From Alphaproteobacteria bacterium (GTDB taxonomy: Bacteria; Pseudomonadota; Alphaproteobacteria; Micropepsales; Micropepsaceae), in the NCBI GenBank assembly GCA_017307315.1, contig JAFKFF010000343.1:1-6786 (forward strand): a stretch of 6,786 nucleotides of DNA. The letters run 5' to 3'. Positions 1 through 6,786 of the stretch are shown piece after piece. The notes under the pieces were generated by a model. It did not search any database. It saw only the letters and a list, made by a program, of their open reading frames with translations, and was not told the DNA's origin. Both the position numbers and the translations under genes were made by a program. Numbering within the stretch: the first letter of the stretch is position 1; each line of letters starts with the position of its first letter.

Positions 1-1281
1 CGTTCGATCCTGCCCAAGGTGCTGGCGAATATCAGGGACGGCCGGCCCGATTCCGCCAGGGCGCTTCTGGACGGCATACGAGCGAGCGCCACGCCCCAGG
101 ACATAGCGATCCTCAGCCATCGCATTGCCGCGTCCTATCTGGCGGAGAGCATGGACGCCGAGGCTTTCGCCCTCGCCTCCAGTGTCGCCGACACCTCCGC
201 GGTGCCGCAGCTGGAATGGGATGCCGGATTTTCAGCTTATCGGCTCGGCCGCTGGGCGGACGCCGCGGCGCATCTGGAAAAGCTGGCCAGCAATGGCGGC
301 GTCCAGGGGCGGCTGCGGGCCCAAGCCGCTTTCTGGGCGGCGCGGGCGCATCTGCAGCAAGGCGACAGCAAGCCGGTGGTCGCACTCCTGGCGGCTGCGG
401 CCAAGGAGCAACCCTCCTTCTATGGGATGATCGCCGAGCACATGCTGGGCATGGATACCTACACAGGCTTTTCCGATCCCATCCTCAGTCAGACCGATTT
501 CGATGCACTGATGCGGGTACCCGCGGCGCGGCGGGCCGTCGCCCTGTCGCAGATCGGCGAAGAAGAATATGTCGGCCAGGAGCTCAACCGCGCCTTCGTC
601 AACAACATCCCCGCCCTCGATCCCGCCATGGCGGCCTTGGCGCGCGGCCTTGGCATCACCAACATCGAGCTTCGCGCCAGCGAGGCCAGCGTGGCGCAGG
701 GCCTGCTTCTCACCGGATTGTTTCCCGTGCCGCCTTACCAGCCGGAAGGCGGCTATCAGATCGACAATGCCCTGGTGCTGGCCTTCGCCCGGATCGAAAG
801 CCGCTTCCAGAACGGCTCGACCTCCTCGGCCGGCGCGCATGGAATCATGCAGATGATGCCATCGACGGCCCGGCTCCTGGCGGGGCCGAAGGCGGTCGCC
901 AAGCTGGACGATCCGGCCTACTCCCTGTCCTTGGGCCAGCGCTACATTTCCGACCTGCTGGATCATCTCGACGGCAATCTGCTGCAGCTTGGCGGCGCCT
1001 ACAATGCGGGACCGGGAGCTGCCGCGCGCTGGCTTGAAACCAAGGCCGGCAAGGATGATCCCTTGGTGTTCGTGGAAAGCATTCCCATCGCGGAGACGCG
1101 CTCCTATGTTCGCCGGCTGATGGAATATCAATGGATGTACCGCCGCCGCTTCGGCGAAGAAGCCCGCAGCCTGGACCAGATCGCACGGGGCCAATGGCCG
1201 ATCTACCAGCCTTCCCGGCAGGCGCGCGCCGCCTCCACCCAAGCCACCACCCTGGCCGCAGCCGATGCCGGCGCCCTCTGA
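1..1281 (+). CDS. slt: Soluble lytic murein transglycosylase, 5'-truncated by window edge
   Basis: This is a periplasmic peptidoglycan-cleaving enzyme of the Slt/MltE-like family (GH23), which cuts the MurNAc-GlcNAc bond and forms 1,6-anhydro-MurNAc. The frame is open from base 1; a GTG at 19 exists but the gene most likely begins upstream, because only about 426 residues are present and no signal peptide is seen (whole Slt proteins are usually above 600). The N-terminal half (roughly residues 1-240, counted from the GTG) is helical, Ala-rich and TPR-like, fitting the Slt superhelical U-domain. The catalytic domain starts near residue 245: the catalytic Glu is E260 in ARIESRF, followed by GAHGIMQMMPSTA (the GLMQ motif with Ile for Leu) and the AYNAGPG motif near 327-333. 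The C-terminal tail is Ala/Gln-rich. The stop codon overlaps the start of moaB. Family assignment is very secure; the symbol is less so because several Slt paralogues exist. Confidence 0.93.
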   Translation, partial: RSILPKVLANIRDGRPDSARALLDGIRASATPQDIAILSHRIAASYLAESMDAEAFALASSVADTSAVPQLEWDAGFSAYRLGRWADAAAHLEKLASNGGVQGRLRAQAAFWAARAHLQQGDSKPVVALLAAAAKEQPSFYGMIAEHMLGMDTYTGFSDPILSQTDFDALMRVPAARRAVALSQIGEEEYVGQELNRAFVNNIPALDPAMAALARGLGITNIELRASEASVAQGLLLTGLFPVPPYQPEGGYQIDNALVLAFARIESRFQNGSTSSAGAHGIMQMMPSTARLLAGPKAVAKLDDPAYSLSLGQRYISDLLDHLDGNLLQLGGAYNAGPGAAARWLETKAGKDDPLVFVESIPIAETRSYVRRLMEYQWMYRRRFGEEARSLDQIARGQWPIYQPSRQARAASTQATTLAAADAGAL

Positions 1282-1828
1282 TAACACGCCGCCCGGCGGC
1301 GGACGCATCGATACCGGCATCGCTTTCGTGCCGGTGCATATCGCGGTGCTCACCGTTTCCGACACCCGCACCAAAGAGAACGATGTCTCGGGCGACACGC
1401 TGGTCAAGCGGCTGGAGGATGCGGGCCACATTCTTTGCGCCCGCACCATCCTGCCCGACGACCGGGCACGGATCGCGGCACAGCTGCGCACCTGGATCGA
1501 GGATCCGCGCTGTGACGTGATAATCTCGACCGGCGGCACGGGGCTCACCGGGCGCGACGTCACCGTCGAGGCCTTCCGCGACGTGTTCGAGAAGGAAATC
1601 GATGGTTTCTCGGTCCTTTTCCATCAATTGTCTTCCGCCAAGATCGGGACTTCGACGGTGCAATCGCGGGCCTGCGCCGGGGTCGCGGGCGGAACCTACC
1701 TCTTCGCCCTGCCCGGGTCGCCCGGCGCGGTGAAGGATGGCTGGGACGGCATTCTCAGATGGCAGCTCGATATCCGCCACCGTCCCTGCAACTTCGTCGA
1801 GATCATGCCCAGGCTCACCGAAAAGTGA
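1265..1828 (+). CDS. moaB: MoaB/Mog-family molybdenum cofactor biosynthesis protein
   Basis: A 187-residue protein of the MoaB/MogA fold, which binds molybdopterin; Mog-type members adenylylate it before molybdate insertion. Seen directly: HIAVLTVSDTRT at 25-36 starts the first beta strand; the molybdopterin-binding Gly-rich segment STGGTGLTGRDVT lies at 88-100; IGTSTVQSRACAG at 127-139 and the LPGSPGA loop at 149-155 are typical MoaB signatures. The ATG at 1265 lies inside the end of the transglycosylase gene (17-bp overlap) and lacks a clear Shine-Dalgarno sequence, suggesting translational coupling. It adds about 20 poorly conserved residues before the domain; an in-frame GTG at 1328 would be a shorter alternative. 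Activity (MoaB-like or Mog-like) cannot be decided from sequence, and no other cofactor genes are in the window. Cytoplasmic. Confidence 0.93.
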   Translation: MPAPSDNTPPGGGRIDTGIAFVPVHIAVLTVSDTRTKENDVSGDTLVKRLEDAGHILCARTILPDDRARIAAQLRTWIEDPRCDVIISTGGTGLTGRDVTVEAFRDVFEKEIDGFSVLFHQLSSAKIGTSTVQSRACAGVAGGTYLFALPGSPGAVKDGWDGILRWQLDIRHRPCNFVEIMPRLTEK

Positions 1829-1840
1829 TGTGCTGAAAAC

Positions 1841-1863
1841 GGCGCACCCGATGGACGGGCGCC
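1841..1863 (+). other. GC-rich hairpin downstream of moaB
   Basis: An imperfect inverted repeat of about 8 bp with one small bulge encloses the loop ATGGA, 12 bases after the moaB stop. No T-tract follows, so it is not a convincing intrinsic terminator. It could protect or pause the slt-moaB transcript, or be chance in GC-rich DNA. Confidence 0.25.
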
Positions 1864-1913
1864 GCGCGATCTGGAAAAGTCCCACCCATGACCCGCGGGT
1901 TACAGCGGGCTAC

Positions 1914-1920
1914 GAGGGGG
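1914..1920 (+). promoter_or_regulatory. Ribosome binding site of first NHL gene (decides start at 1927)
   Basis: GAGGGGG lies six bases before the ATG at 1927. An in-frame ATG at 1888 exists, but it lacks such a site and would put 13 extra residues before a normal signal peptide. The second NHL gene has almost the same leader (GGGGGACG just before its ATG), so the duplicated unit itself confirms the 1927 start. Confidence 0.75.
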
Positions 1921-1926
1921 ACGGCC

Positions 1927-3024
1927 ATGACATTCAGGAAGACCACCGCTACGCTTGCACTGCTGCTTCTGGGGACCGCGCCGCTCCTGGCGCAGGCGCC
2001 GCAGACCAGCGCGCCGGAGATCGCTTTCGACGCGGTGAAGTTCGGCAATCTGCCACCCGACATGTATCTTGGCGAAGCCTCCGGCGTCGCCGTCAATTCC
2101 AAAGGCCATGTCTTCGTCTTCTCGCGCGGCAATTCCACCGGCCCGGCCTATGGGGCCAGCGCTTCGCAGCTGCTGGAGTTCGATGCCAACGGCAAATATG
2201 TCCGCGAGATCGGGCACAATCTTTATGCCTGGTCCTTCGCCCACACCGTGCGCGTGGATCCGCAGGACAATATCTGGGTCGCCGACAAAGGCTCGGACAT
2301 GGTGATCAAGTTCAGCCCCGCCGGCGAAGTGCTACTGGTTTTCGGCCGCAAATCGGAGGCCTCCGATGAAGGCGCCCATCCGCTGGAACATCCCAAGCCG
2401 CCTTTGCCTCCGGTCAACGGCATGTTCCGCCAGGTCACCGACATGACCTGGGATCCGGCGGGCAATACCTACATCAGCGACGGCTACATCAATTCGCGGG
2501 TCGCCAAGGTGGACAAGGACGGCAACTGGGTGACATCATTCGGCGAGCCGGGTAGCGGCCCGGGGCAGCTCAACACGCCTCACTCAATCGCCGCCGACAA
2601 AGACGGCAACATTTTCGTCGCCGATCGTGGCAATCGCCGGATTCAAGTCTTCGATCAGAACGGCAAGTTCGAACGCATGATGTCGATCGACATTCCCGCG
2701 CCGGCCGACGCGCAGCCCGCGATCGGCAACACCCCGCGTCCGGGAACCACCGGCACGATGGCGGCAGGCGCGCCCTGGGCGATCTGCATCACCCCGCCCA
2801 AGGCCGGTTCGCCGCAATATCTCTTCGCCGCCGACGCCTTTCCGGGCCGGATCTACAAGATGACTTTGGATGGCCGGGTGGTGGGATGGCTGGGCGGCTC
2901 GGGAAAAACGCTCAAGAAATTCGGCTGGATTCATGAACTGGCCTGTCCAACCGAGAACACACTGTTCGCCGCCGAATTGTTGAACTGGCGGGTGCGGAAA
3001 CTGGCCTTGCATCCGGGGGATTGA
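1927..3024 (+). CDS. Exported NHL-repeat beta-propeller, PAL-like (paralogue A)
   Basis: A 365-residue secreted or periplasmic protein. Residues 1-24 form a signal peptide (MTFRK, a Leu-rich core, cleavage around LLAQA). The rest is NHL beta-propeller with blades near 51-90, 103-140, 167-207, 215-250 and 295-360. Compared from memory with animal peptidylglycine alpha-amidating lyase (PAL), the active-site set is present: R67 (SRG), three evenly spaced His expected to hold zinc (H106, H219 in TPHS, H336 in WIHE), and Y187 in SDGYINSR. The Asp that follows the third His in PAL is Glu here (E337). The only two mature Cys, C287 and C340, may form a disulfide. PAL splits peptidyl-alpha-hydroxyglycine into an amide and glyoxylate, but no hydroxylating partner is encoded here, so substrate and reaction are inferred. 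About 70-75% identical by eye to the next gene. NHL fold is certain; lyase activity is not. Confidence 0.88.
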   Translation: MTFRKTTATLALLLLGTAPLLAQAPQTSAPEIAFDAVKFGNLPPDMYLGEASGVAVNSKGHVFVFSRGNSTGPAYGASASQLLEFDANGKYVREIGHNLYAWSFAHTVRVDPQDNIWVADKGSDMVIKFSPAGEVLLVFGRKSEASDEGAHPLEHPKPPLPPVNGMFRQVTDMTWDPAGNTYISDGYINSRVAKVDKDGNWVTSFGEPGSGPGQLNTPHSIAADKDGNIFVADRGNRRIQVFDQNGKFERMMSIDIPAPADAQPAIGNTPRPGTTGTMAAGAPWAICITPPKAGSPQYLFAADAFPGRIYKMTLDGRVVGWLGGSGKTLKKFGWIHELACPTENTLFAAELLNWRVRKLALHPGD

Positions 3025-3030
3025 TGGAAG

Positions 3031-3060
3031 CCCCGCCAGGAATGGCGGGGTTTTCGCTTT
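3031..3060 (+). terminator. Rho-independent terminator after first NHL gene
   Basis: A perfect 8-bp stem (CCCCGCCA at 3031-3038 with TGGCGGGG at 3043-3050) closes on a GGAA tetraloop of the GNRA type and is followed by TTTTCGCTTT. It begins six bases after the stop codon. It should separate transcription of the two NHL paralogues at least in part. Confidence 0.85.
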
Positions 3061-3096
3061 CCGGGGGAACCGCACCACAAATCTTGCACCGAAAAA

Positions 3097-3101
3097 GGGG
3101 G
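3097..3101 (+). promoter_or_regulatory. Ribosome binding site of second NHL gene
   Basis: An A-rich stretch leads into GGGGG, five bases before the ATG at 3107. The block from GGGGGACG through the first codons matches the leader of the upstream paralogue, so the translation-initiation region was copied together with the coding sequence. Confidence 0.65.
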
Positions 3102-3106
3102 ACGTC

Positions 3107-4216
3107 ATGACCATCAGGAATACCGCCGGCACCTTCGCGTTGCTTCTTCTGGGGACGGCGCCGTTGTTCGCCCAGCCCGCGCCGGTAACCGCGCCGACAC
3201 AGACCAGCGCGCCGGAAATCGCCTTCCACACGGTTGAGTTCGGTCAATTGCCGCCGGACCGTTATCTCGGCGAGGCCTCCAGCGTCGCGGTCAATTCCAA
3301 GGGCCATGTCTTCATCTACAGCCGCGGCGATTCCACCGGTCCGGCTTATGGGGCGACCGCATCGCAGTTGCTGGAATTCGACGCCGACGGAAAATTCGTC
3401 CGCGAGATCGGAAAAAACCTCTACGCCTGGTCCTATGCCCATGCCGTGCGGGTGGATCCCAACGACAATATCTGGATCGCCGACAAGGGCTCGGACATGG
3501 TGGTCCGCTTCAATCCCGCGGGGCGCGTGACCCTGGTGCTGGGGCGCAAGACCGAGGCGTCGGACGAGAATTCCCATCCCTGGGAACATCCCAATCCGCC
3601 CTTGAAGCCGATTGACGGGATGTTCCGCCAGGTCACCGACATGACCTGGGATCCACAGGGAAACATCTATGTCAGCGACGGCTATATCAACTCGCGCGTC
3701 GCCAAATTCGACAAGGACGGCAACTGGCTGGCCTCGTTCGGCGAGCGCGGCAACAATCCCGGTCAATTCCGGACAGTGCATGCGATCGCCGCGGACAAGG
3801 ATGGCAACCTCTATGTCGCGGACCGCGCCAACCGCCGCATCCAGGTCCTCGACGATGAAGGCCATGTCAAACGCATCATCACCATCGACATTCCCGACAG
3901 CAGCAAGCATCTGATCATGTACGGCAAGGATTTGCGGGGACAGAACCTGTCGCTGTTTCTTCCGGGCGCGCCCTGGTCGGTCTGCATCACTCCGCCCAAG
4001 GCCGGCTCGCCGCAATATCTCTTCGCCGCGGATGCGTTCCGCATCTTCAAGATGACGTTGGACGGTCGTGTGATTGGCTGGCTGGGCGGCGAAGGCAAGG
4101 CGCTGAAGGAATTCGGTTGGATTCACGGCCTCGCCTGCCCGGATGAGAACACGCTTTTCGCGGCCGAGCTGGTGAACTGGCGGGTCCAGAAACTCACCCT
4201 GCATCCCGTGCGCTAG
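3107..4216 (+). CDS. Exported NHL-repeat beta-propeller, PAL-like (paralogue B)
   Basis: A 369-residue tandem paralogue of the preceding protein with the same architecture: signal peptide at about 1-23 (MTIRN, Leu-rich core, PLFAQ), then an NHL beta-propeller. The PAL-type active-site residues are retained: R73 (SRGD), H112, H225 (VHAI), H340 (WIHG) and Y193 in SDGYINSR. The position after the third His, Asp in animal PAL and Glu in paralogue A, is Gly here (G341), so catalysis may be altered or lost. The two Cys are conserved (C293, C344). Divergence from paralogue A is concentrated in the mature N-terminus (a few extra Ala/Pro/Thr residues) and in the 264-286 loop, where the two share almost nothing; the remainder is about 75% identical by eye. 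The gene has its own ribosome binding site and a strong terminator behind it. Probably periplasmic or extracellular; the true substrate is unknown. Confidence 0.88.
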   Translation: MTIRNTAGTFALLLLGTAPLFAQPAPVTAPTQTSAPEIAFHTVEFGQLPPDRYLGEASSVAVNSKGHVFIYSRGDSTGPAYGATASQLLEFDADGKFVREIGKNLYAWSYAHAVRVDPNDNIWIADKGSDMVVRFNPAGRVTLVLGRKTEASDENSHPWEHPNPPLKPIDGMFRQVTDMTWDPQGNIYVSDGYINSRVAKFDKDGNWLASFGERGNNPGQFRTVHAIAADKDGNLYVADRANRRIQVLDDEGHVKRIITIDIPDSSKHLIMYGKDLRGQNLSLFLPGAPWSVCITPPKAGSPQYLFAADAFRIFKMTLDGRVIGWLGGEGKALKEFGWIHGLACPDENTLFAAELVNWRVQKLTLHPVR

Positions 4217-4238
4217 TCGGCCTGCTTTTGGCGGCATT

Positions 4239-4306
4239 TGGGAGGGAGCAGACGGCGCGCGCCGTCTCCTTCCTCCCACATTTGTACTTGTTTTGTTCTT
4301 TTTTGG
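4239..4306 (+). terminator. Long-stem intrinsic terminator after second NHL gene
   Basis: The left arm begins TGGGAGGGAG at 4239 and pairs with the arm ending CTCCTTCCTCCCA at 4278. About 18 pairs form, with one C/C mismatch and one G-U pair, closing on GCGC. A T-rich tract follows (4279-4304). It starts 22 bases after the stop codon. The T-rich tail overlaps the probable promoter of the radical SAM gene, so the junction is compact. Confidence 0.8.
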
Positions 4307-4315
4307 GTTTATAGT
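4288..4315 (+). promoter_or_regulatory. Candidate sigma-70-type promoter of radical SAM-rnhB unit
   Basis: TATAGT at 4310-4315 matches the -10 consensus at five of six positions. A weak -35 candidate, TTGTTT at 4288-4293, lies 16 bases upstream. The expected transcription start, about seven bases after the -10 box, falls at about 4322, that is at the ATG (4323). No Shine-Dalgarno sequence precedes that ATG, so the transcript may be leaderless, as is common in alphaproteobacteria. The T-rich stretch also belongs to the preceding terminator, so part of the match may be coincidental. Confidence 0.45.
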
Positions 4316-4322
4316 CCTATGC

Positions 4323-5426
4323 ATGACGGTGGTGCTCAATTCCACAATCCGGCCTGAATTGCTGCGGGGACGGGGCGCGCTTTCGAACCATGTCGGCCGC
4401 TACGAAAAACAGGCCCGGGTGCTGGTGGATGACGGCTGGGACGATGGCTGGCGGGCCGAGGATGGCGTGCCACCCCCGCTGCGCACCGAAGTCATCATCG
4501 ATGCCACGCGCAGCATCATCGCCAGAAACAGCTCGCCGGATATTTCCTTCGACCGCTCGATCAATCCCTATCGCGGCTGCGAGCATGGCTGCATCTATTG
4601 CTTTGCGCGACCCACCCACGCCTATCTGGGAATGTCGCCCGGCGCGGATTTCGAATCCCGCCTCTTCGCCAAGCCCAACGCCGCCGACCTGCTGGCCAAG
4701 GAATTGCGCGCGCCCGGCTATGTCCCCCGCGTCATCGCCATGGGCACCAACACCGATCCCTACCAGCCGCTGGAAAAGAAGATGCGGATCACCCGCAGCA
4801 TTCTGGAAGTGTTGCGCGATTTCCAGCACCCGGTCGCCATCGTCACCAAATCGCCGCTGATCCTGCGCGATCTCGATATCCTGTCGGAGATGGCGGCGAT
4901 GGGGCTGGCCAAGGCGGCGCTTTCGGTGACCAGCCTGGACCGCAAGCTGGCTCGCGAGATGGAACCGCGCGCCGGCACCCCCGCCCGGCGCCTGCAGGCG
5001 ATCGCGGGATTGGCGCAAGCCGGCGTGCCGGCAGGCGTGATGTTCGCGCCCGCCATTCCCGCACTCAACGATCACGAGATGGAAGCGGTTCTGGAGGCGG
5101 CGGCGGCGGCGGGCGCGCGATCCGCCGGCTATGTGCTGCTGCGGCTTCCGCTCGAGATCAAGGATCTGTTCCGCGAATGGCTGGAAGCGAAGGTTCCGGG
5201 CCGCGCCAGGCATGTGATGGCGCTGATCCGCCAGATGCGAGGCGGCAAGGATTACGACAGCCAGTGGAACACGCGCATGCGGGGAACCGGCCCTTACGCA
5301 CAGATGATGCGCCAGCGCTTCCAGCTGGCGACGAAGAAGTTCGGGCTCAATCAGGAACACCGGCCCATGGCCATCAACAACTTCCGGCGCCCGCCCCGGA
5401 TTGGCGATCAGCTTTCCCTGCTCTAA
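4323..5426 (+). CDS. PA0069-family radical SAM protein (SplB-like)
   Basis: A 367-residue cytoplasmic iron-sulfur enzyme of the PA0069/SplB-like radical SAM group. The 4Fe-4S ligands are C86, C90 and C93 in GCEHGCIYC (CX3CX2C), which should bind the cluster that cleaves S-adenosylmethionine. An N-terminal RGRGALSNHVGRYE segment (15-28) is typical of this family, as is GTNTDPYQPLEKKMRITR (141-158). The FAPAIPALNDHEME segment at 241-254 belongs to the later barrel strands. The substrate is not established for this family; the resemblance to spore photoproduct lyase is structural and does not prove DNA repair. The ATG at 4323 was chosen because an upstream in-frame TTG (4293) would add a hydrophobic stretch encoded by the terminator tail. 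An overlapping out-of-frame ATG at 4319 opens only 12 codons. rnhB follows after 9 bp, suggesting a shared transcript. Confidence 0.92.
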   Translation: MTVVLNSTIRPELLRGRGALSNHVGRYEKQARVLVDDGWDDGWRAEDGVPPPLRTEVIIDATRSIIARNSSPDISFDRSINPYRGCEHGCIYCFARPTHAYLGMSPGADFESRLFAKPNAADLLAKELRAPGYVPRVIAMGTNTDPYQPLEKKMRITRSILEVLRDFQHPVAIVTKSPLILRDLDILSEMAAMGLAKAALSVTSLDRKLAREMEPRAGTPARRLQAIAGLAQAGVPAGVMFAPAIPALNDHEMEAVLEAAAAAGARSAGYVLLRLPLEIKDLFREWLEAKVPGRARHVMALIRQMRGGKDYDSQWNTRMRGTGPYAQMMRQRFQLATKKFGLNQEHRPMAINNFRRPPRIGDQLSLL

Positions 5427-5435
5427 ACAGGGCTC

Positions 5436-6098
5436 ATGCCCCACTACATCTACGAGGCGCGGCTGCTGAAGACGCTTGCGGGACCGGTATGCGGCGTGGA
5501 CGAAGCGGGCCGCGGCCCTTTGGCGGGACCGGTGGTGGCGGCGGCGGTGATTCTGGATCGCAAGCGCATCCCCAAGGGGCTGAACGATTCCAAGCAACTC
5601 ACCGAGGAAGACCGCGAGGCGCTTTTTCCCCGCATCATGGAAATGGCGGTCGCAGTGGGGGTGGGCGAAGCTTCGGTGGGCGAGATCGACCTGATCAACA
5701 TCCGCCAAGCGACCCATATGGCGATGGCGCGCGCGGTCCGCGCGCTTTCGGTCGCGGCGGAATTCGCCCTGGTGGACGGCAATGATGCGCCAGCCCTTCC
5801 CTGCCGCTGCGATACCTTGGTGGGCGGCGACGGCCGCTCGGTCTCGATCGCGGCGGCCTCGATCGTCGCCAAGGTTACCCGCGACCGAATGATGGTGGCA
5901 CTGCATGACGACCATCCCGGTTACAATTGGCGCAGCAACAAGGGCTATGGCACGCCGGAACATTATGACGGCTTGAAGCGTCATGGCGTGACCCCGCACC
6001 ATCGCCGCAGCTTCGGGCCCATCCGGGCCATCCTGACGGAACAGGCAATCTCCCCTGAGAGCGGGATCGAAGAGTTAGGTCTGCCAGCGGCAGAATGA
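5436..6098 (+). CDS. rnhB: Ribonuclease HII
   Basis: A 220-residue cytoplasmic endonuclease that cuts the RNA strand of RNA-DNA hybrids and starts removal of single ribonucleotides misincorporated in DNA. The four acidic metal-binding residues are visible: D22 and E23 in the GVDEAGRGPLAGPVVAAAV motif, D114 in ALVDGND, and D132 in GGDGRS, the last leading into SIAAASIVAKVTRD. NKGYGTPEHYDGL (168-180) supplies the conserved Tyr (Y171) that recognises the ribonucleotide 2'-OH, and HGVTPHHRRSFGP is the usual C-terminal signature. Length is normal for the family. The start at 5436 lies 9 bp after the radical SAM stop, with only a weak AGG before it, so translation probably depends on the upstream gene. 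The stop codon overlaps the first of the GANTC sites that precede ccrM. Confidence 0.97.
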   Translation: MPHYIYEARLLKTLAGPVCGVDEAGRGPLAGPVVAAAVILDRKRIPKGLNDSKQLTEEDREALFPRIMEMAVAVGVGEASVGEIDLINIRQATHMAMARAVRALSVAAEFALVDGNDAPALPCRCDTLVGGDGRSVSIAAASIVAKVTRDRMMVALHDDHPGYNWRSNKGYGTPEHYDGLKRHGVTPHHRRSFGPIRAILTEQAISPESGIEELGLPAAE

Positions 6099-6137
6099 CT
6101 CACAGGTCTCAACATCTTGTGTGGGGATGAATCGGGG

Positions 6138-6153
6138 GACTCAATACCGAGTC
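6138..6153. repeat. Inverted repeat built from two GANTC sites
   Basis: GACTC at 6138-6142 and GAGTC at 6149-6153 are exact reverse complements separated by AATACC. The dyad could be read as an operator or simply reflect two palindromic-type sites one helical turn apart. Confidence 0.45.
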
Positions 6154-6184
6154 TCTGGCTAATGCTTTGATTCCATTTTGACTC

Positions 6185-6786
<602 letters not shown>

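Noticed and set aside
232..1563. A 443-codon open frame on the - strand opposite the transglycosylase and moaB
   Set aside because: Both + strand products are recognisable across the whole interval; the antisense product has no motif.
1890..1910. CCCGC/GCGGG hairpin just before the first NHL gene as a riboswitch or attenuator
   Set aside because: Only a 5-bp stem, with no T-tract and no alternative pairing seen; likely chance in GC-rich sequence.
1888..1926. Upstream in-frame ATG for the first NHL gene
   Set aside because: It would add 13 residues in front of a normal signal peptide and has no ribosome binding site; the paralogue supports the 1927 start.
2912..4345. A 477-codon open frame on the - strand across the second NHL gene, with a similar - strand frame across the first
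   Set aside because: Their mutual resemblance comes from the tandem duplication of the + strand genes and is not evidence of coding. No domain is visible.
5095..5111. Run of GCG repeats in the radical SAM gene
   Set aside because: It encodes a short Ala run in a helix (EAAAAAGA) and is expected from GC-rich codon use; too short to call a repeat locus.
4317..6002. A 561-codon open frame on the - strand across the radical SAM gene and rnhB
   Set aside because: It lies antisense to two genes with clear family motifs, and its product is a His/Arg/Ala/Gly-rich shadow with no recognisable domain. Long antisense frames are expected in GC-rich coding DNA.
6100..6125. CACA/TGTG pairing after rnhB as a terminator
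   Set aside because: The stem is only four pairs with a long loop and no T-tract, so rnhB has no convincing terminator here.

Overview
The window looks like chromosomal DNA from an alphaproteobacterium. It is GC-rich and densely coded, with every gene on the + strand. It ends in a gene for a CcrM-type GANTC adenine methyltransferase, the cell-cycle methylase of that class. The set lytic transglycosylase, MoaB, PA0069-type radical SAM protein, RNase HII and CcrM is, from memory, a familiar neighbourhood in alphaproteobacterial genomes. No tRNA, rRNA, CRISPR array, insertion sequence or phage gene was seen.

Layout. (1) 1-1828: the 3' part of a soluble lytic transglycosylase gene (5' end outside the window), overlapping moaB by 17 bp. 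(2) 1927-4216: two tandem paralogous genes for exported NHL beta-propeller proteins that resemble peptidylglycine alpha-amidating lyase (PAL). Each has its own strong Shine-Dalgarno sequence and its own intrinsic terminator. They sit between moaB and the radical SAM gene and look like an accessory insertion into an otherwise housekeeping block. (3) 4323-6098: a radical SAM gene and rnhB, 9 bp apart, probably one transcript from a promoter placed so close to the first ATG that the mRNA may be leaderless. (4) 6099-6786: a short intergenic region packed with GANTC sites, then ccrM, which runs off the right edge.

The most striking features are at the right end. Nine GANTC sites lie within 122 bp (6097-6218), while I count only nine more in the rest of the window. 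Most are spaced close to whole helical turns, and two pairs form inverted repeats. They lie directly upstream of, and partly inside, the gene for the enzyme expected to methylate them, which suggests methylation-dependent autoregulation. The 5' end of ccrM also appears to carry a one-base deletion: the conserved Gly-Asp-Cys segment before the DPPY motif is cut off from any start codon in its frame, and a single added base would restore a normal N-terminus.

The tandem NHL proteins keep almost the whole PAL active-site set (Arg, three zinc-type His, Tyr). They differ from PAL, and from each other, at the position following the third His. No peptide hydroxylating partner is visible in the window, so their substrate is unknown.
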